Part shown: in pieces, positions 40,032 through 48,254 of the stretch
How the letters are laid out: each line of letters begins with the position of its first letter
How positions within the stretch are numbered: the stretch's first letter is position 1
Source of the DNA: Betaproteobacteria bacterium
Lineage (GTDB): Bacteria > Acidobacteriota > Terriglobia > Acidiferrales > UBA7541
NCBI GenBank assembly: GCA_903970165.1
Contig: CAJCHZ010000053.1
Location: 28,837 to 92,836, forward strand
Reading direction: 5' to 3'
Length of the DNA: 64,000 bases
Position numbers and translations under genes: made by a program
Notes under the pieces: model-generated
Seen by the model: only the letters and a program-made list of their open reading frames with translations
Database searches by the model: none
Told to the model about the DNA's origin: nothing

Positions 40032-41459
40032 TCAGAACTCCAAGTGCAAACGCAGGCTCACCACCAGCACAGGGCCGCGGTCACGGTTGTAACCAGGATT
40101 GTTGATGTGCTGAAAATCAAAGGAAGGATAAACCCCGCGCCAGGCATGCAGCGTGTAATACGTTTCGACGATATTTTCCCGGCCGTAATTCAAGCGGCCA
40201 TCACCAAGCAAAAATCCATCTCCGCCTAGAGCCAGATATTCCTGATGCTCCCTCGAAATTCCATTCGAAACGAAGACAGCTCCGGCGCGGTCCCATTTGC
40301 GGTGCCAGGCGCTCCCATTGAACGCCATTCCTATTTGATCCGTCTGGTCCACTTCCGTATAAGCGTAGGACTCGTGTTGCCCTTCGTTCCATCCCCAGCG
40401 CCCGAATATTCCTATCCAATTGTTCAGCGGCTGCTCGAAATTGACGCCAAAACCATACTTGACCGTTGTTTGTAGCGGATGGTCCGTGATCTCCGGCATT
40501 GGTGTGAGACCCGCAAGATAATTGTCAATGGCCTGCGCATAACTGCCCATATTGGCGTGATTTACAAAAGTCAGCAAGCGCAGAATCCCTTGCTGCCGGC
40601 GGATGGTTCGCTTGTGAAATTCAAACTCGATATTTTCGGACCTCGCGCGTGACAAATCCGCGTCAAGATGGATTCCGTTGGCCACCTTGGGCATCAGAGC
40701 TTCCGCAAATCGCACGATCCCCCAGCTGTCGTGATATTCGAGCATGGCGCCAAACGTGAAGCCGCGCGTATCCGCCGCATAGTCATACGAGCCGGAATTG
40801 TCCACAGCCCAGTTCATAAACTGGAAATTCGAGTCGCTCCCATAGGTGTTGACGTCGAAAAAATCGGCCATACTGAATTTGCCGAAACGCACTTCCAAAC
40901 GGCGCTCCGGCAATTCCCTGAACAGAGAAAATGGATTCGCGTCGGCGGGCTTTTTCGAATGACCCAGTGGAATGATCTGATGAATCATCAGACGAGCGAT
41001 ATAGGGCGCTTTGCTGAGAGTGGGATTGCGAACCACATCGAGATTCGTGAAGCCCGCAACTCCAAGCGCTCTCCCGATTCCGTTCCCGCCCGTTTCCTGA
41101 ACGTCGCAGAGCAGCTCGGTCGTGCTGCTGAAGCGGAGTCCCGTAAATAGCGTTAGAACGCGAGACGTCGCGTCTTGCGCTTGGGGCGAAAGGCTGTTGG
41201 GGCCCTGATAAGGAGAATAAAACGCCGGATGCCACTGGGAGATGAAGTTGGCTTGCCCCGAGATCCAGAATCGATCCGTCTCCGGATGCGGAAGCATTAC
41301 GGGAAGAGAATCACCGGGAGGAGACTGATCATCGTTGACGACAGAATCCTGCGGAGGCGGGGGAGGAGGATCCTGCGCATACATGGCCGGAGAGACGAAG
41401 GAAAGCGCGATCAGGAGTCCGCCGGCGAGGATCGCAGATTGTCGTAAATTTCGTGGCAT
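40032..41459 (-). CDS. OprB-like carbohydrate-selective porin
   Basis: A 475-residue protein with a signal peptide (AILAGGLLIALSFVSPAMYAQ) and a proline run (DPPPPPPQDS) at the mature N-terminus. The body shows OprB-type features: ISGQANFISQWHPAFYSPYQ near the start, LEVRFGKFSMADFFDVNTYG, NWAVDNSGSYDYAADTRGFT, an alternating-strand barrel, and a C-terminal end VVSLRLHLEF with terminal Phe. The family forms 16-strand outer-membrane channels for sugars. It is divergent from the metal-sensing regulator gene, sharing a 200-base intergenic region, so regulation by that protein is possible but unproven. Confidence 0.85.
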   Translation of the reverse strand: MPRNLRQSAILAGGLLIALSFVSPAMYAQDPPPPPPQDSVVNDDQSPPGDSLPVMLPHPETDRFWISGQANFISQWHPAFYSPYQGPNSLSPQAQDATSRVLTLFTGLRFSSTTELLCDVQETGGNGIGRALGVAGFTNLDVVRNPTLSKAPYIARLMIHQIIPLGHSKKPADANPFSLFRELPERRLEVRFGKFSMADFFDVNTYGSDSNFQFMNWAVDNSGSYDYAADTRGFTFGAMLEYHDSWGIVRFAEALMPKVANGIHLDADLSRARSENIEFEFHKRTIRRQQGILRLLTFVNHANMGSYAQAIDNYLAGLTPMPEITDHPLQTTVKYGFGVNFEQPLNNWIGIFGRWGWNEGQHESYAYTEVDQTDQIGMAFNGSAWHRKWDRAGAVFVSNGISREHQEYLALGGDGFLLGDGRLNYGRENIVETYYTLHAWRGVYPSFDFQHINNPGYNRDRGPVLVVSLRLHLEF

Positions 41460-41641
41460 CCCAATCCTTTTGCTGGTTCTCCCCCCGTCAGAAGCAACCC
41501 GGGCAGCAAATGTGTCAGAATAAGCGGCCTTATATTACGGGTTGATGAAAGGGCTTGCCCAAGACCAGGCGGTTGAAGCGCCCAGCCTTCTGAATTATTT
41601 TGCAGAAGGTGATAGCCGCTCAGGCCCGTTCTTTGATACCA

Positions 41642-41656
41642 TACCCCCATAGGGTA
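41642..41656. promoter_or_regulatory. RcnR/CsoR-type operator
   Basis: TACCC-CCATA-GGGTA, a perfect five-base inverted repeat with G/C tracts, lies ten bases before the ATG of the CsoR/RcnR-family gene. Operators of this family are of the form TACC/CCCC-GGGG/GGTA. It very likely mediates autoregulation. Confidence 0.72.
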
Positions 41657-41666
41657 CACAAGCAAA

Positions 41667-41933
41667 ATGTCCACCACCCCTCGCGAAAAGCTCGACTTAG
41701 TCACACGCACCAAGAAAGTCATTGGCCAGCTCGAAAGCGTCCTTCGCGGCCTTAACGAGGACGAACAGTGCGCCGAAGTCCTTCAGCGCCTGGCCGCCGC
41801 TCGCGGCGCCATCAACAGCCTCATGGGCGAATTGATGGAAGACCACATCCGCAACCACATGCCGCGTAATTCAAAATCTTCCGAGGAAGCAGCGGACGAC
41901 GTCATTCAAATCGTTCGAACCTATCTGAAGTGA
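41667..41933 (+). CDS. CsoR/RcnR/FrmR-family metal-sensing repressor
   Basis: An 88-residue all-helical regulator (DUF156). Sensor residues fall at the family positions: Cys35 (DEQCAEVL), His60 and His64 (MEDHIRNHM). Cu-sensing CsoR has a second Cys four residues after the middle His, which is absent here, while His64 is found in RcnR/InrS types; His3 of RcnR is missing (Ser2-Thr3-Thr4). Nickel or cobalt (RcnR/InrS-like) or aldehyde (FrmR-like) sensing is therefore more likely than copper sensing. No exporter gene follows; the next gene downstream is a PagL-like deacylase about 110 bases away. A matching operator sits just upstream. Confidence 0.88.
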   Translation: MSTTPREKLDLVTRTKKVIGQLESVLRGLNEDEQCAEVLQRLAAARGAINSLMGELMEDHIRNHMPRNSKSSEEAADDVIQIVRTYLK

Positions 41934-42044
41934 AATAAAAACATTGCCTTCAACAAAAGTTAGTCGCCTTTGCGCTCGTTTTTCGGTATCTTCCGTGCAC
42001 CCAAGTTGCGGCTGAACGTATCCAAGGCCTAAGGAGAAAGCACG

Positions 42045-42629
42045 GTGACACGATTATTCGCAGGCTTATTCTTTGTTGCTCTTCTGTCGGCCCCTTCCTC
42101 GCGAGCGCAAGCCGGTCCGGAATCGGGCGGGCTTGACCTCGAGGCATGGACGGGCGGGGGCCACGGACTAAACGGGAGCACCGCAAGCAGTGGCGTTTGG
42201 AACCTCGGCGGGCGTTACGGTTGGGTTATAACGGATCCGGCCGGCCCCGGCTTTTTGCGCGGGCAATTTGAATACGCGGTGGACGTCGTACCGGCTTTCG
42301 TGGTGGATCAAAAGCTCGGTACAGCCTATGGTTTTGGTCTCAATCCTTTTGCTTTGAAATGGAATTTCACAAAACCGCGCAAAGTCGTTCCCTATTTCGA
42401 GCTGGGGGGCGGAACTTTATTTACGAACATCAATGTGCCGCCGGGAACCTCACGCGTGAATTTCACTACCAGCGGCGCGCTCGGGATGCATTTTCTTCGC
42501 AGCAAATATTATTGGAGCGCTGAACTGCGCTTCATGCACATTTCCAACGCCAGCTTGGCCAATCTGAATCCTGGAATCAATACGCTTCAGCTTCGCGTGG
42601 GCTTCGGCCGCTTCACGCGTGCGCACTAG
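42045..42629 (+). CDS. PagL-like lipid A 3-O-deacylase / acyloxyacyl hydrolase
   Basis: A 194-residue protein, GTG start behind AAGGAGAAAGCACG. A signal peptide (LFAGLFFVALLSAPSSRAQ) precedes an eight-strand barrel of the PF09411 type. Diagnostic motif: LRFMHISNASLANLNPGIN, with the catalytic His-Ser pair. WNLGGRYGWVIT and YFELGGGTLFTNIN are conserved strands. PagL removes the 3-O acyl chain of lipid A in the outer membrane, changing LPS stealth and membrane packing. Acidobacterial members are common but poorly characterised. Confidence 0.82.
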   Translation: MTRLFAGLFFVALLSAPSSRAQAGPESGGLDLEAWTGGGHGLNGSTASSGVWNLGGRYGWVITDPAGPGFLRGQFEYAVDVVPAFVVDQKLGTAYGFGLNPFALKWNFTKPRKVVPYFELGGGTLFTNINVPPGTSRVNFTTSGALGMHFLRSKYYWSAELRFMHISNASLANLNPGINTLQLRVGFGRFTRAH

Positions 42630-42762
42630 CCTCCACTCACAGAGAGCTGTATTATACGTGTCCGGCCTATTGAAGAGACCGCTGCTCCTGCTGGGAGCAT
42701 TCTTTGCGAGACAAATTCGGGGAATAAATCCGATTTCAATCGGGCATAGCGGAGGGGGAACC

Positions 42763-43314
42763 ATGAAAACAATTTTAGTTGTAGCCGCAGTACTTCTATT
42801 GTCTGCTTTGGCTTTTGGCATCCACAGTTTGCGCGCGGACAGCAAGGCGCCCGCCGTGGGAACCAACGCGCCCGACTTTACGCTGAATTCTCAGGAGTCT
42901 AAGCCCGTAAGCCTGCACGATTTCAAAGGCAAGTGGGTGGTGCTCTACTTCTACCCGAAAGATTTCACCTCCGGATGCACCGTGGAAGCCCACAATTTCC
43001 AGCGCGACTTGGCACAATATGAGCAAAAGAACGCCGTGATTGTCGGCGTCAGCGTGCAGGACGAGGATTCTCATCAGAAGTTCTGCACCAAGGAAGGATT
43101 GAACTTCAAGCTCCTCGCCGATACCAAGCACTCGGTATCCGAACAGTACGACTCCGTGATCAACCTGGGCGTCGCCAAGCTTTCCGCTCGCCACACCTTC
43201 CTGATTGACCCGGATGGCGTCGTTCGCAAAGTCTATCTCGACGTGAAGCCGGATCAGCACAGCGCGGAAGTGCTTGCCGCACTGACAGAATTGCAAGGCA
43301 GCGCTTCAAAGTAG
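42763..43314 (+). CDS. peroxiredoxin Bcp/PrxQ, membrane-anchored or exported
   Basis: A 183-residue protein from the ATG at 42763, directly after GGAGGGGGAACC. One N-terminal hydrophobic segment (ILVVAAVLLLSALAFGI) suggests a periplasmic, perhaps anchored, enzyme. The thioredoxin-like domain has WVVLYFYPKDFTSGCTVEAH with the peroxidatic Cys72, and Cys108 (HQKFCTKEGLNFKLLAD) 36 residues later. The CP+5 position is His, so this fits the alpha-3 class of PrxQ, where the resolving cysteine is in helix 3. It reduces hydroperoxides at the expense of thioredoxin-like donors. Confidence 0.88.
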   Translation: MKTILVVAAVLLLSALAFGIHSLRADSKAPAVGTNAPDFTLNSQESKPVSLHDFKGKWVVLYFYPKDFTSGCTVEAHNFQRDLAQYEQKNAVIVGVSVQDEDSHQKFCTKEGLNFKLLADTKHSVSEQYDSVINLGVAKLSARHTFLIDPDGVVRKVYLDVKPDQHSAEVLAALTELQGSASK

Positions 43315-43523
43315 AATAGCTCGCATAAAAGTTCTGTGGAATGGCCTCTGGTGGAAGCCGTCTCGTTGAAGTGTGTAAACGTCTGCTTTGGCCGTCCCGA
43401 CCAGGAACCGTTCTATCGTCCAAAAGCGATCGCCCTGGCAAGCCACAAAGTAAGACGAATCCCTGGCTTCGCCGTCTATTCCATGTAGACTTGGCGTTTT
43501 TATCGCTGATGGAGGGTCCTGTA

Positions 43524-44987
43524 ATGTCCCCTCGTTTCCGCGCACTGGGCGCGATCATCCTGGCAGCCTTTGCCCTCGTAGCCATTCATGTCTCGGTTCG
43601 TTCGGGGAGCCTGGCCCAAACGCAGACTGCCGCACCCGAAATTCCCAAGACTCCCGCGGGCAACCAATTCACCGCTTGGTTCAGCGCGTTCAACAGCGGA
43701 GACAAAGCCAAGCTCGACGCCTTTCAGTCTAATTATGCAAAGCCGGAAGACCACCCCACCGACCGCCTTCTAAGCTTCCGGCAGCAAACTGGCGGTTTCG
43801 ACCTCCGGAAGATCGAGGATTCCACACCCACCAAACTGACAGCGGTCGTTCAGGAGCGCGGCTCTGATCAGTTCGCGCGCCTCACTTTCGAAGTCGAGCC
43901 CACAGCGCCTTACAAGGTAATCCGGATCGACATTCGCATCACGGAACGCCCCGCCGAATTCGCCCTGCCCCGCATGAGCCAGCCCGAACTGGTCGACGCT
44001 CTCCGTGCAAAACTCGAAAAGGACGCAGTCGCCAACGTCTTTTCTGGAGCAATCCTGCTGGCGAGGGATGGCAAAACTATTTTCACCGGCGCTTACGGGC
44101 TGGCCGATCGCGAAAAGAAAACCCCCAACACCCTCAACACAAAATTCCGCATCGGTTCAATGAACAAGATGTTCACCGCCGTTTCCATACTCCAGCTCGT
44201 GCAAGCCGGAAAGATCAACCTCGCCGATCCTCTGGGCAAGTACATCACCGACTATCCCAACGAAGATATCGCCACAAAAGTGACTATCCAGCAACTGCTG
44301 ACGCACACGGGCGGCACAGGAGACTTCTTCGGCCCTGAGTTTGACGCCCACCGCCTCGAGCTAAAGACTCTTCAGGACTATGTAAAACTCTTCGGCCAGC
44401 GCGGCCCGCAATTTGAGCCCGGCAGCCGCTGGGATTACAGCAATTACGGTTTCTTGCTTCTCGGCGTAATCGTGGAACGCGTCAGCGGCAAAAGCTACTA
44501 CGACTATGTAAGCGAGAATGTCTACAAGCCGGCTGGCATGACTTCCACCGGCTCTTTGCCCGAAGATCAGCCAGTCCCGGATCGTTCCATTGGATATACC
44601 GATTTCGGCGGCAAGGGTCTTCAGCCCAACACGGATACACTCCCTTACCGCGGAACTTCCGCGGGCGGCGGCTACTCCACGGTGGAAGACTTCTTGCGCT
44701 TTGCCACGGCCCTCACAGGCCACAAATTGCTCAATGCTCAATACACCGATCTCATGACCACTGGCCACGCCGACACACCCCGAGGAAAATACGGTTTCGG
44801 GTTGATGATTTTCGACTCCGGCACGCCATCCTTTCACTTCGGCCACGGCGGCGGCGCTCCGGGAATGAACGGTGATCTGACAATCTGTCCGCAATCGGGC
44901 TACATTATCGCCGTGCTTTCCAATCTCGATCCGCCGGCCGCCAGCAACATCGCCGATTTCCTCGTCAATCGCTTACCCGTCAACTAA
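43524..44987 (+). CDS. secreted class C beta-lactamase-fold serine hydrolase
   Basis: About 487 residues from the ATG at 43524, ten bases after GGAGG; the longer upstream frame lacks a ribosome site. A signal peptide or anchor (AIILAAFALVAIHVS) precedes an NTF2-like or unknown domain of about 130 residues (TAWFSAFNSGDKAKLDAFQS). The penicillin-binding-like domain follows: SxxK in FRIGSMNKMFTAVS, YxN in WDYSNYGFLLLG and HxG in FHFGHGGGAPGMNG. Family members are peptidases/esterases or beta-lactamases; the substrate cannot be told. The next gene, an S9 peptidase, follows about 110 bases later. Confidence 0.87.
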   Translation: MSPRFRALGAIILAAFALVAIHVSVRSGSLAQTQTAAPEIPKTPAGNQFTAWFSAFNSGDKAKLDAFQSNYAKPEDHPTDRLLSFRQQTGGFDLRKIEDSTPTKLTAVVQERGSDQFARLTFEVEPTAPYKVIRIDIRITERPAEFALPRMSQPELVDALRAKLEKDAVANVFSGAILLARDGKTIFTGAYGLADREKKTPNTLNTKFRIGSMNKMFTAVSILQLVQAGKINLADPLGKYITDYPNEDIATKVTIQQLLTHTGGTGDFFGPEFDAHRLELKTLQDYVKLFGQRGPQFEPGSRWDYSNYGFLLLGVIVERVSGKSYYDYVSENVYKPAGMTSTGSLPEDQPVPDRSIGYTDFGGKGLQPNTDTLPYRGTSAGGGYSTVEDFLRFATALTGHKLLNAQYTDLMTTGHADTPRGKYGFGLMIFDSGTPSFHFGHGGGAPGMNGDLTICPQSGYIIAVLSNLDPPAASNIADFLVNRLPVN

Positions 44988-45097
44988 ACCGAACACATTC
45001 TCCTGAATACACTTCTCAACATGACGGGCAAGTGCTAACTTCACTGGCCTTAAAGCACTGGAAGTCTAAATTTTCAAGGCATTCTGCGGGGGGCGCC

Positions 45098-47281
45098 ATG
45101 CACAACGGGAAGTACTCTGTTCGTTTCATCGCAGCGGTTCTTTCATTCCTGTTCGCGGCAAGTTCGCACGCCCAGACTTCCGCTTCCAAGTCCCGTCTCA
45201 CCATCGAGCAGCTCATCGAAATCAGGCATCCCTCGGAACCCGTCTGGTCGCCCGATGGCAAGCACATCGCGTTTATCTGGGATCGCGCCGGCATCCGAAA
45301 TCTTTTTGTCGCCAACGTGGACGGAGGCGGCCAGCCCGTTCAGCTAACCTCTTTCCCCGATGGCAACGTCAGCGATGTCTTCTGGAACGACGACAGTGAC
45401 ACGCTCTATTTCCCGCACGAAGGCGATCTGTCGCAGGTTCCTTTGGCGGGCGGCACTCCAAAACCTGTATGGAGCAAGCTCGACCGGGGCCGAGATTTCG
45501 TTCTCTCGCCCGACTCCACGCGTGTCGCCTTTGTCCGAGCGGGCGTCTCCGAAGGCGACAAAACGCAGCATGGAGGCGATCTCATCATCCGCTGGCTCTC
45601 CGATGGCAAGGAATCCACCGTCGCCCATGATGACGTCAGCATCAGCCGCATCCTCTGGTCACCCGATGGCAAATCCCTGGCCTACACTGCCGGCGCAAAA
45701 ACCCTTCCGCACGACGAATCCCCGAAATATTCCGGCGCAAAGCTCGTCTTTCGCAATCCCGAATATGTGCCCGGCCAGATCTACGCGGTAAAGCTCCTCG
45801 AAGCTAAACCCGTCCCCATAGCCAGGCCCGGTGAATACGGCGGCCTCGCCTGGATTGATTCGGGCCGCCTCGTTTTCGACAGTGAATCCAAAGACTTCAA
45901 AAAATATTTCATTAACGTCGCCGACACCTCGACCGGCCTCGTGAAAGTCATCCACGAAGTCACGGAACCAAAATTCTGGAGCATTCCCGATTGGGGCGAA
46001 GCAGGCGCGCAACCCTGGCCTTCGCCCGATGGCAAATGGATCGCCTTCCTCAGCGACGAAGACGGCTGGGACCACATTTACGTCATGCCTTCCGCTGGCG
46101 GCGATGCCGTTCAAATTACCAAAGGAAAATTCGAAGCCTGGCGTCCCACCTGGTCGCATGACAGCAAGCGCATCGCCTACGACGCCAACCTCGAAGACAG
46201 ACCCGGAGACCGCGTCCTGGGCATCGCTACCATCAACGACGATCCTTCTCACGCCACCATTTTTTACCTGACCGCGGAGCCTGGAACGAACATCGAGCCG
46301 CACTGGTCCGAAGGCGACGGCCGCCTCGTCTATCAACACACTGACGCGCACAACAGTGCCGATCTCTACGTCACTGCTCCCATCGCCAACGCGCAACCCC
46401 CCGTACGCCTCACCGATTCCATGCCCGCGGGCATCGATCATTCCCAATTCGTCGAGCCGCAGTTCGTTCATTACCCCGGCCCCGACGGCCAGCAAGTCCC
46501 AGGCTGGCTCTTCGTACCCAAAAATCTCGACAAAACGAAAAAGCATCCCGCCATCCTGTGGGTTCACGGCGACGGCGTGAATCAAAACTACGACGGCTGG
46601 CACGTGCAGCGGAATTACGCCGTCTACTACAGCATCCACCAGTATTTTCTGCAAAAGGGCTACGTGGTTTTTTGCCCCGACTATCGCGGCAGCATTGGCT
46701 ACGGCCGCGATTGGCGCACCGGCGTCTACCTGGACGTCGGCGGCAAGGATGCCAAAGACGCTTGGATGGGCGCCAACTATCTAAAAACCCTTCCTTACGT
46801 GGATAGCGACCGCATCGGCATCTGGGGCCTGAGCTACGGCGGATTTTTCACCCTGATCGCCCTGACCGACCAGCCCACACTCTTCCGCGCGGGCGTGGAC
46901 GTTGCCGGCGTTGTGGACTACACCATGTATTACAACGACCCCTATCACGGCGACTGGACCGCCAGCCGCATCGGCACCCCGGAAGAAAATCCGCAAGTCT
47001 ATGCAAACGCCTCGCCGATTTCCCACATCGACCGTCTCGCGCGCCCTCTGCTGGTTCTTCACGGAACCGCCGACGTCAACGTCCCGTTCCTCGAATCCGT
47101 CTGGCTCATGGACGAAGCCCTGAAAAAAGACAAAGGCCCGCTCATCGACTTCATGATCTACCCCGGCGAGTTCCACTACTTCAGCCGCGAACACGTACTC
47201 CGCGACGCCTGGCACCGTGTGGACGATTTCTTTGATTTACACCTTCGCCCACCCACCCCAACCAAACCCAGTCCGAAGTAA
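45098..47281 (+). CDS. secreted S9-family prolyl oligopeptidase-like peptidase (first copy)
   Basis: About 727 residues from the ATG at 45098, preceded by GGGGGGCGCC. A signal peptide (FIAAVLSFLFAASSHAQ) leads to a beta-propeller with repeated WSPDGK units (VWSPDGKHIAFIWD, LWSPDGKSLAYT, WPSPDGKWIAFLSDED, WSHDSKRIAYD). The catalytic domain has GYVVFCPDYRGSIGYGRDW, nucleophile Ser in WGLSYGGFFTLIAL, Asp in LHGTADVNVPF and His in YPGEFHYFSREH. This is the DPP-IV/acylaminoacyl-peptidase branch, cleaving short peptides in the periplasm or outside the cell. It is a paralogue of the gene at 53846-55963. Confidence 0.9.
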   Translation: MHNGKYSVRFIAAVLSFLFAASSHAQTSASKSRLTIEQLIEIRHPSEPVWSPDGKHIAFIWDRAGIRNLFVANVDGGGQPVQLTSFPDGNVSDVFWNDDSDTLYFPHEGDLSQVPLAGGTPKPVWSKLDRGRDFVLSPDSTRVAFVRAGVSEGDKTQHGGDLIIRWLSDGKESTVAHDDVSISRILWSPDGKSLAYTAGAKTLPHDESPKYSGAKLVFRNPEYVPGQIYAVKLLEAKPVPIARPGEYGGLAWIDSGRLVFDSESKDFKKYFINVADTSTGLVKVIHEVTEPKFWSIPDWGEAGAQPWPSPDGKWIAFLSDEDGWDHIYVMPSAGGDAVQITKGKFEAWRPTWSHDSKRIAYDANLEDRPGDRVLGIATINDDPSHATIFYLTAEPGTNIEPHWSEGDGRLVYQHTDAHNSADLYVTAPIANAQPPVRLTDSMPAGIDHSQFVEPQFVHYPGPDGQQVPGWLFVPKNLDKTKKHPAILWVHGDGVNQNYDGWHVQRNYAVYYSIHQYFLQKGYVVFCPDYRGSIGYGRDWRTGVYLDVGGKDAKDAWMGANYLKTLPYVDSDRIGIWGLSYGGFFTLIALTDQPTLFRAGVDVAGVVDYTMYYNDPYHGDWTASRIGTPEENPQVYANASPISHIDRLARPLLVLHGTADVNVPFLESVWLMDEALKKDKGPLIDFMIYPGEFHYFSREHVLRDAWHRVDDFFDLHLRPPTPTKPSPK

Positions 47282-47382
47282 GCGGCCAAACTAACCCAAC
47301 CCACACCCACCAGCACTGGAACCGCCCAGCCCGGTCCGTGTAATATCCAGGCCGATTTGCGAGTCCAGAAGGGCGCTCGATC

Positions 47383-47889
47383 GTGCTCATCATTTATGGG
47401 CTGTACCGCTGGAAGCCGAAGCAGGTCGCTTTTCGCAATGATTACTGCCTGCCTTGCGGACAGATGCGCCGGTCCGTACAAGTACGTACGTTCAACGCCG
47501 GACACATCTTTTACATCCCGTTTTTGCCTTTCGGCTTTTGGAAGCGCTGGCTCGGCACGACCTGCGGCCGTGACCCGCACGTCAGCACGAAGACGAGGCG
47601 AGGGTTTAAGTGGGCCGGATTCTTTATCCTTCTGCTCTTCTCGGGTGCTTGGTTCGCACCTGTCGAACCGGACACCCAGGTAATGATTTGGATTTTCAGG
47701 CTAGCTGCCCCGGTGGCTGCGATTCTCACCCTCGTTCATCTACTCCTAACAAAAAAAGAACCCTCCCTGAAGGAGAGGCTCGCGACGGTCCAACCGGCCG
47801 CAGACACCATTTGCCCATTTTGTGGAGCTCAGCTGCTGATGATGTCCTCGCAATGCTCCTGCCCATCGTGCGGCGTCGTTAGAAACTAG
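47383..47889 (+). CDS. small membrane protein with zinc-ribbon ends
   Basis: A 168-residue protein, GTG start. The N-terminus has a zinc-ribbon half (YCLPCGQM, then TTCGRDPHV), followed by two membrane helices (about 76-92 and 100-120) and a C-terminal ribbon (CPFCGAQLLM, then CSCPSCGVV). The middle IFYIPFLPFGFWKRW is conserved in 'zinc-ribbon membrane' hypothetical proteins. I do not know its role; metal-bound membrane scaffold or sensor is a guess. It stands alone after the S9 peptidase gene, upstream of a gap with a promoter-terminator unit. Confidence 0.65.
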   Translation: MLIIYGLYRWKPKQVAFRNDYCLPCGQMRRSVQVRTFNAGHIFYIPFLPFGFWKRWLGTTCGRDPHVSTKTRRGFKWAGFFILLLFSGAWFAPVEPDTQVMIWIFRLAAPVAAILTLVHLLLTKKEPSLKERLATVQPAADTICPFCGAQLLMMSSQCSCPSCGVVRN

Positions 47890-47989
47890 CTCCAAGAAGG
47901 GTGCGCCCCAGTTCTCCAATCCACTTCTTACTCTGCGCGCAAGTCTATCCCCTGGCAAACAAACCAGTTCCAGATATCGCAAAAATGTC

Positions 47990-48017
47990 TTGACATATAA
48001 GTATAATGTACTACACT
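47990..48017 (+). promoter_or_regulatory. sigma-70-like promoter of a possible short RNA
   Basis: A perfect TTGACA (47990-47995) is followed after 16 bases by TACACT (48012-48017), four of six matches to TATAAT. A start near 48024 would give a transcript of about 50 bases ending at the terminator at 48049-48076. No coding frame fits. Confidence 0.5.
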
Positions 48018-48048
48018 TTAGGTTTCGGATTTGTGCGTCCCAGATAGC

Positions 48049-48076
48049 GCCAGCATCCTGCTGGCCTTTTTGTTTT
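48049..48076 (+). terminator. rho-independent terminator
   Basis: GCCAGCA-TCC-TGCTGGC forms a seven-base-pair stem with a three-base loop, followed by CTTTTTGTTTTT. It points rightward. It could end the zinc-ribbon gene 160 bases upstream, or the short RNA proposed from 47990. Confidence 0.8.
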
Positions 48077-48154
48077 TCGGTGGCAAAGGCTTCAGCCTGT
48101 GCTTTTCCCAAGGTAGAATCTCAACCGTTCTTCCAAATCACCGTGATCTAAGTA

Positions 48155-48233
48155 CCTTTAGAATGACCACTTATAAAAACCGATCAAAACAAATAACGTT
48201 AACTCCCTTTAGAATGAACAGTTGTGAAAAACC
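48155..48233. repeat. pair of 27-28 base direct repeats
   Basis: Both copies begin CCTTTAGAATGA and end AAAAACC with a few differences and one indel (48155-48181, 48206-48233); starts are 51 bases apart. The second runs into a GGGGGGCTACC stretch next to the stop of the convergent NHL gene. Possibly a dispersed intergenic repeat or paired operator; function unknown. Confidence 0.5.
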
Positions 48234-48254
48234 TAGGGGGGGCTACCCAAGACC

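Larger units (their letters stand above)
47890..48254. other. gap with promoter-terminator unit and direct repeats
   Basis: About 365 bases without a protein gene. It contains a sigma-70-like promoter and terminator about 35 bases apart (47990-48076) and two copies of a 27-28 base repeat (48155-48181 and 48206-48233). Confidence 0.55.

Noticed and set aside
42763..43314. Loss of the resolving cysteine in PrxQ
   Set aside because: His at CP+5 first looked like a 1-Cys enzyme, but Cys108 lies 36 residues after Cys72, as in alpha-3 type PrxQ.
45659..46654. Long frame antisense to the first S9 peptidase
   Set aside because: It is a mirror of the codon bias of the real gene; the sense frame has full S9 motifs.
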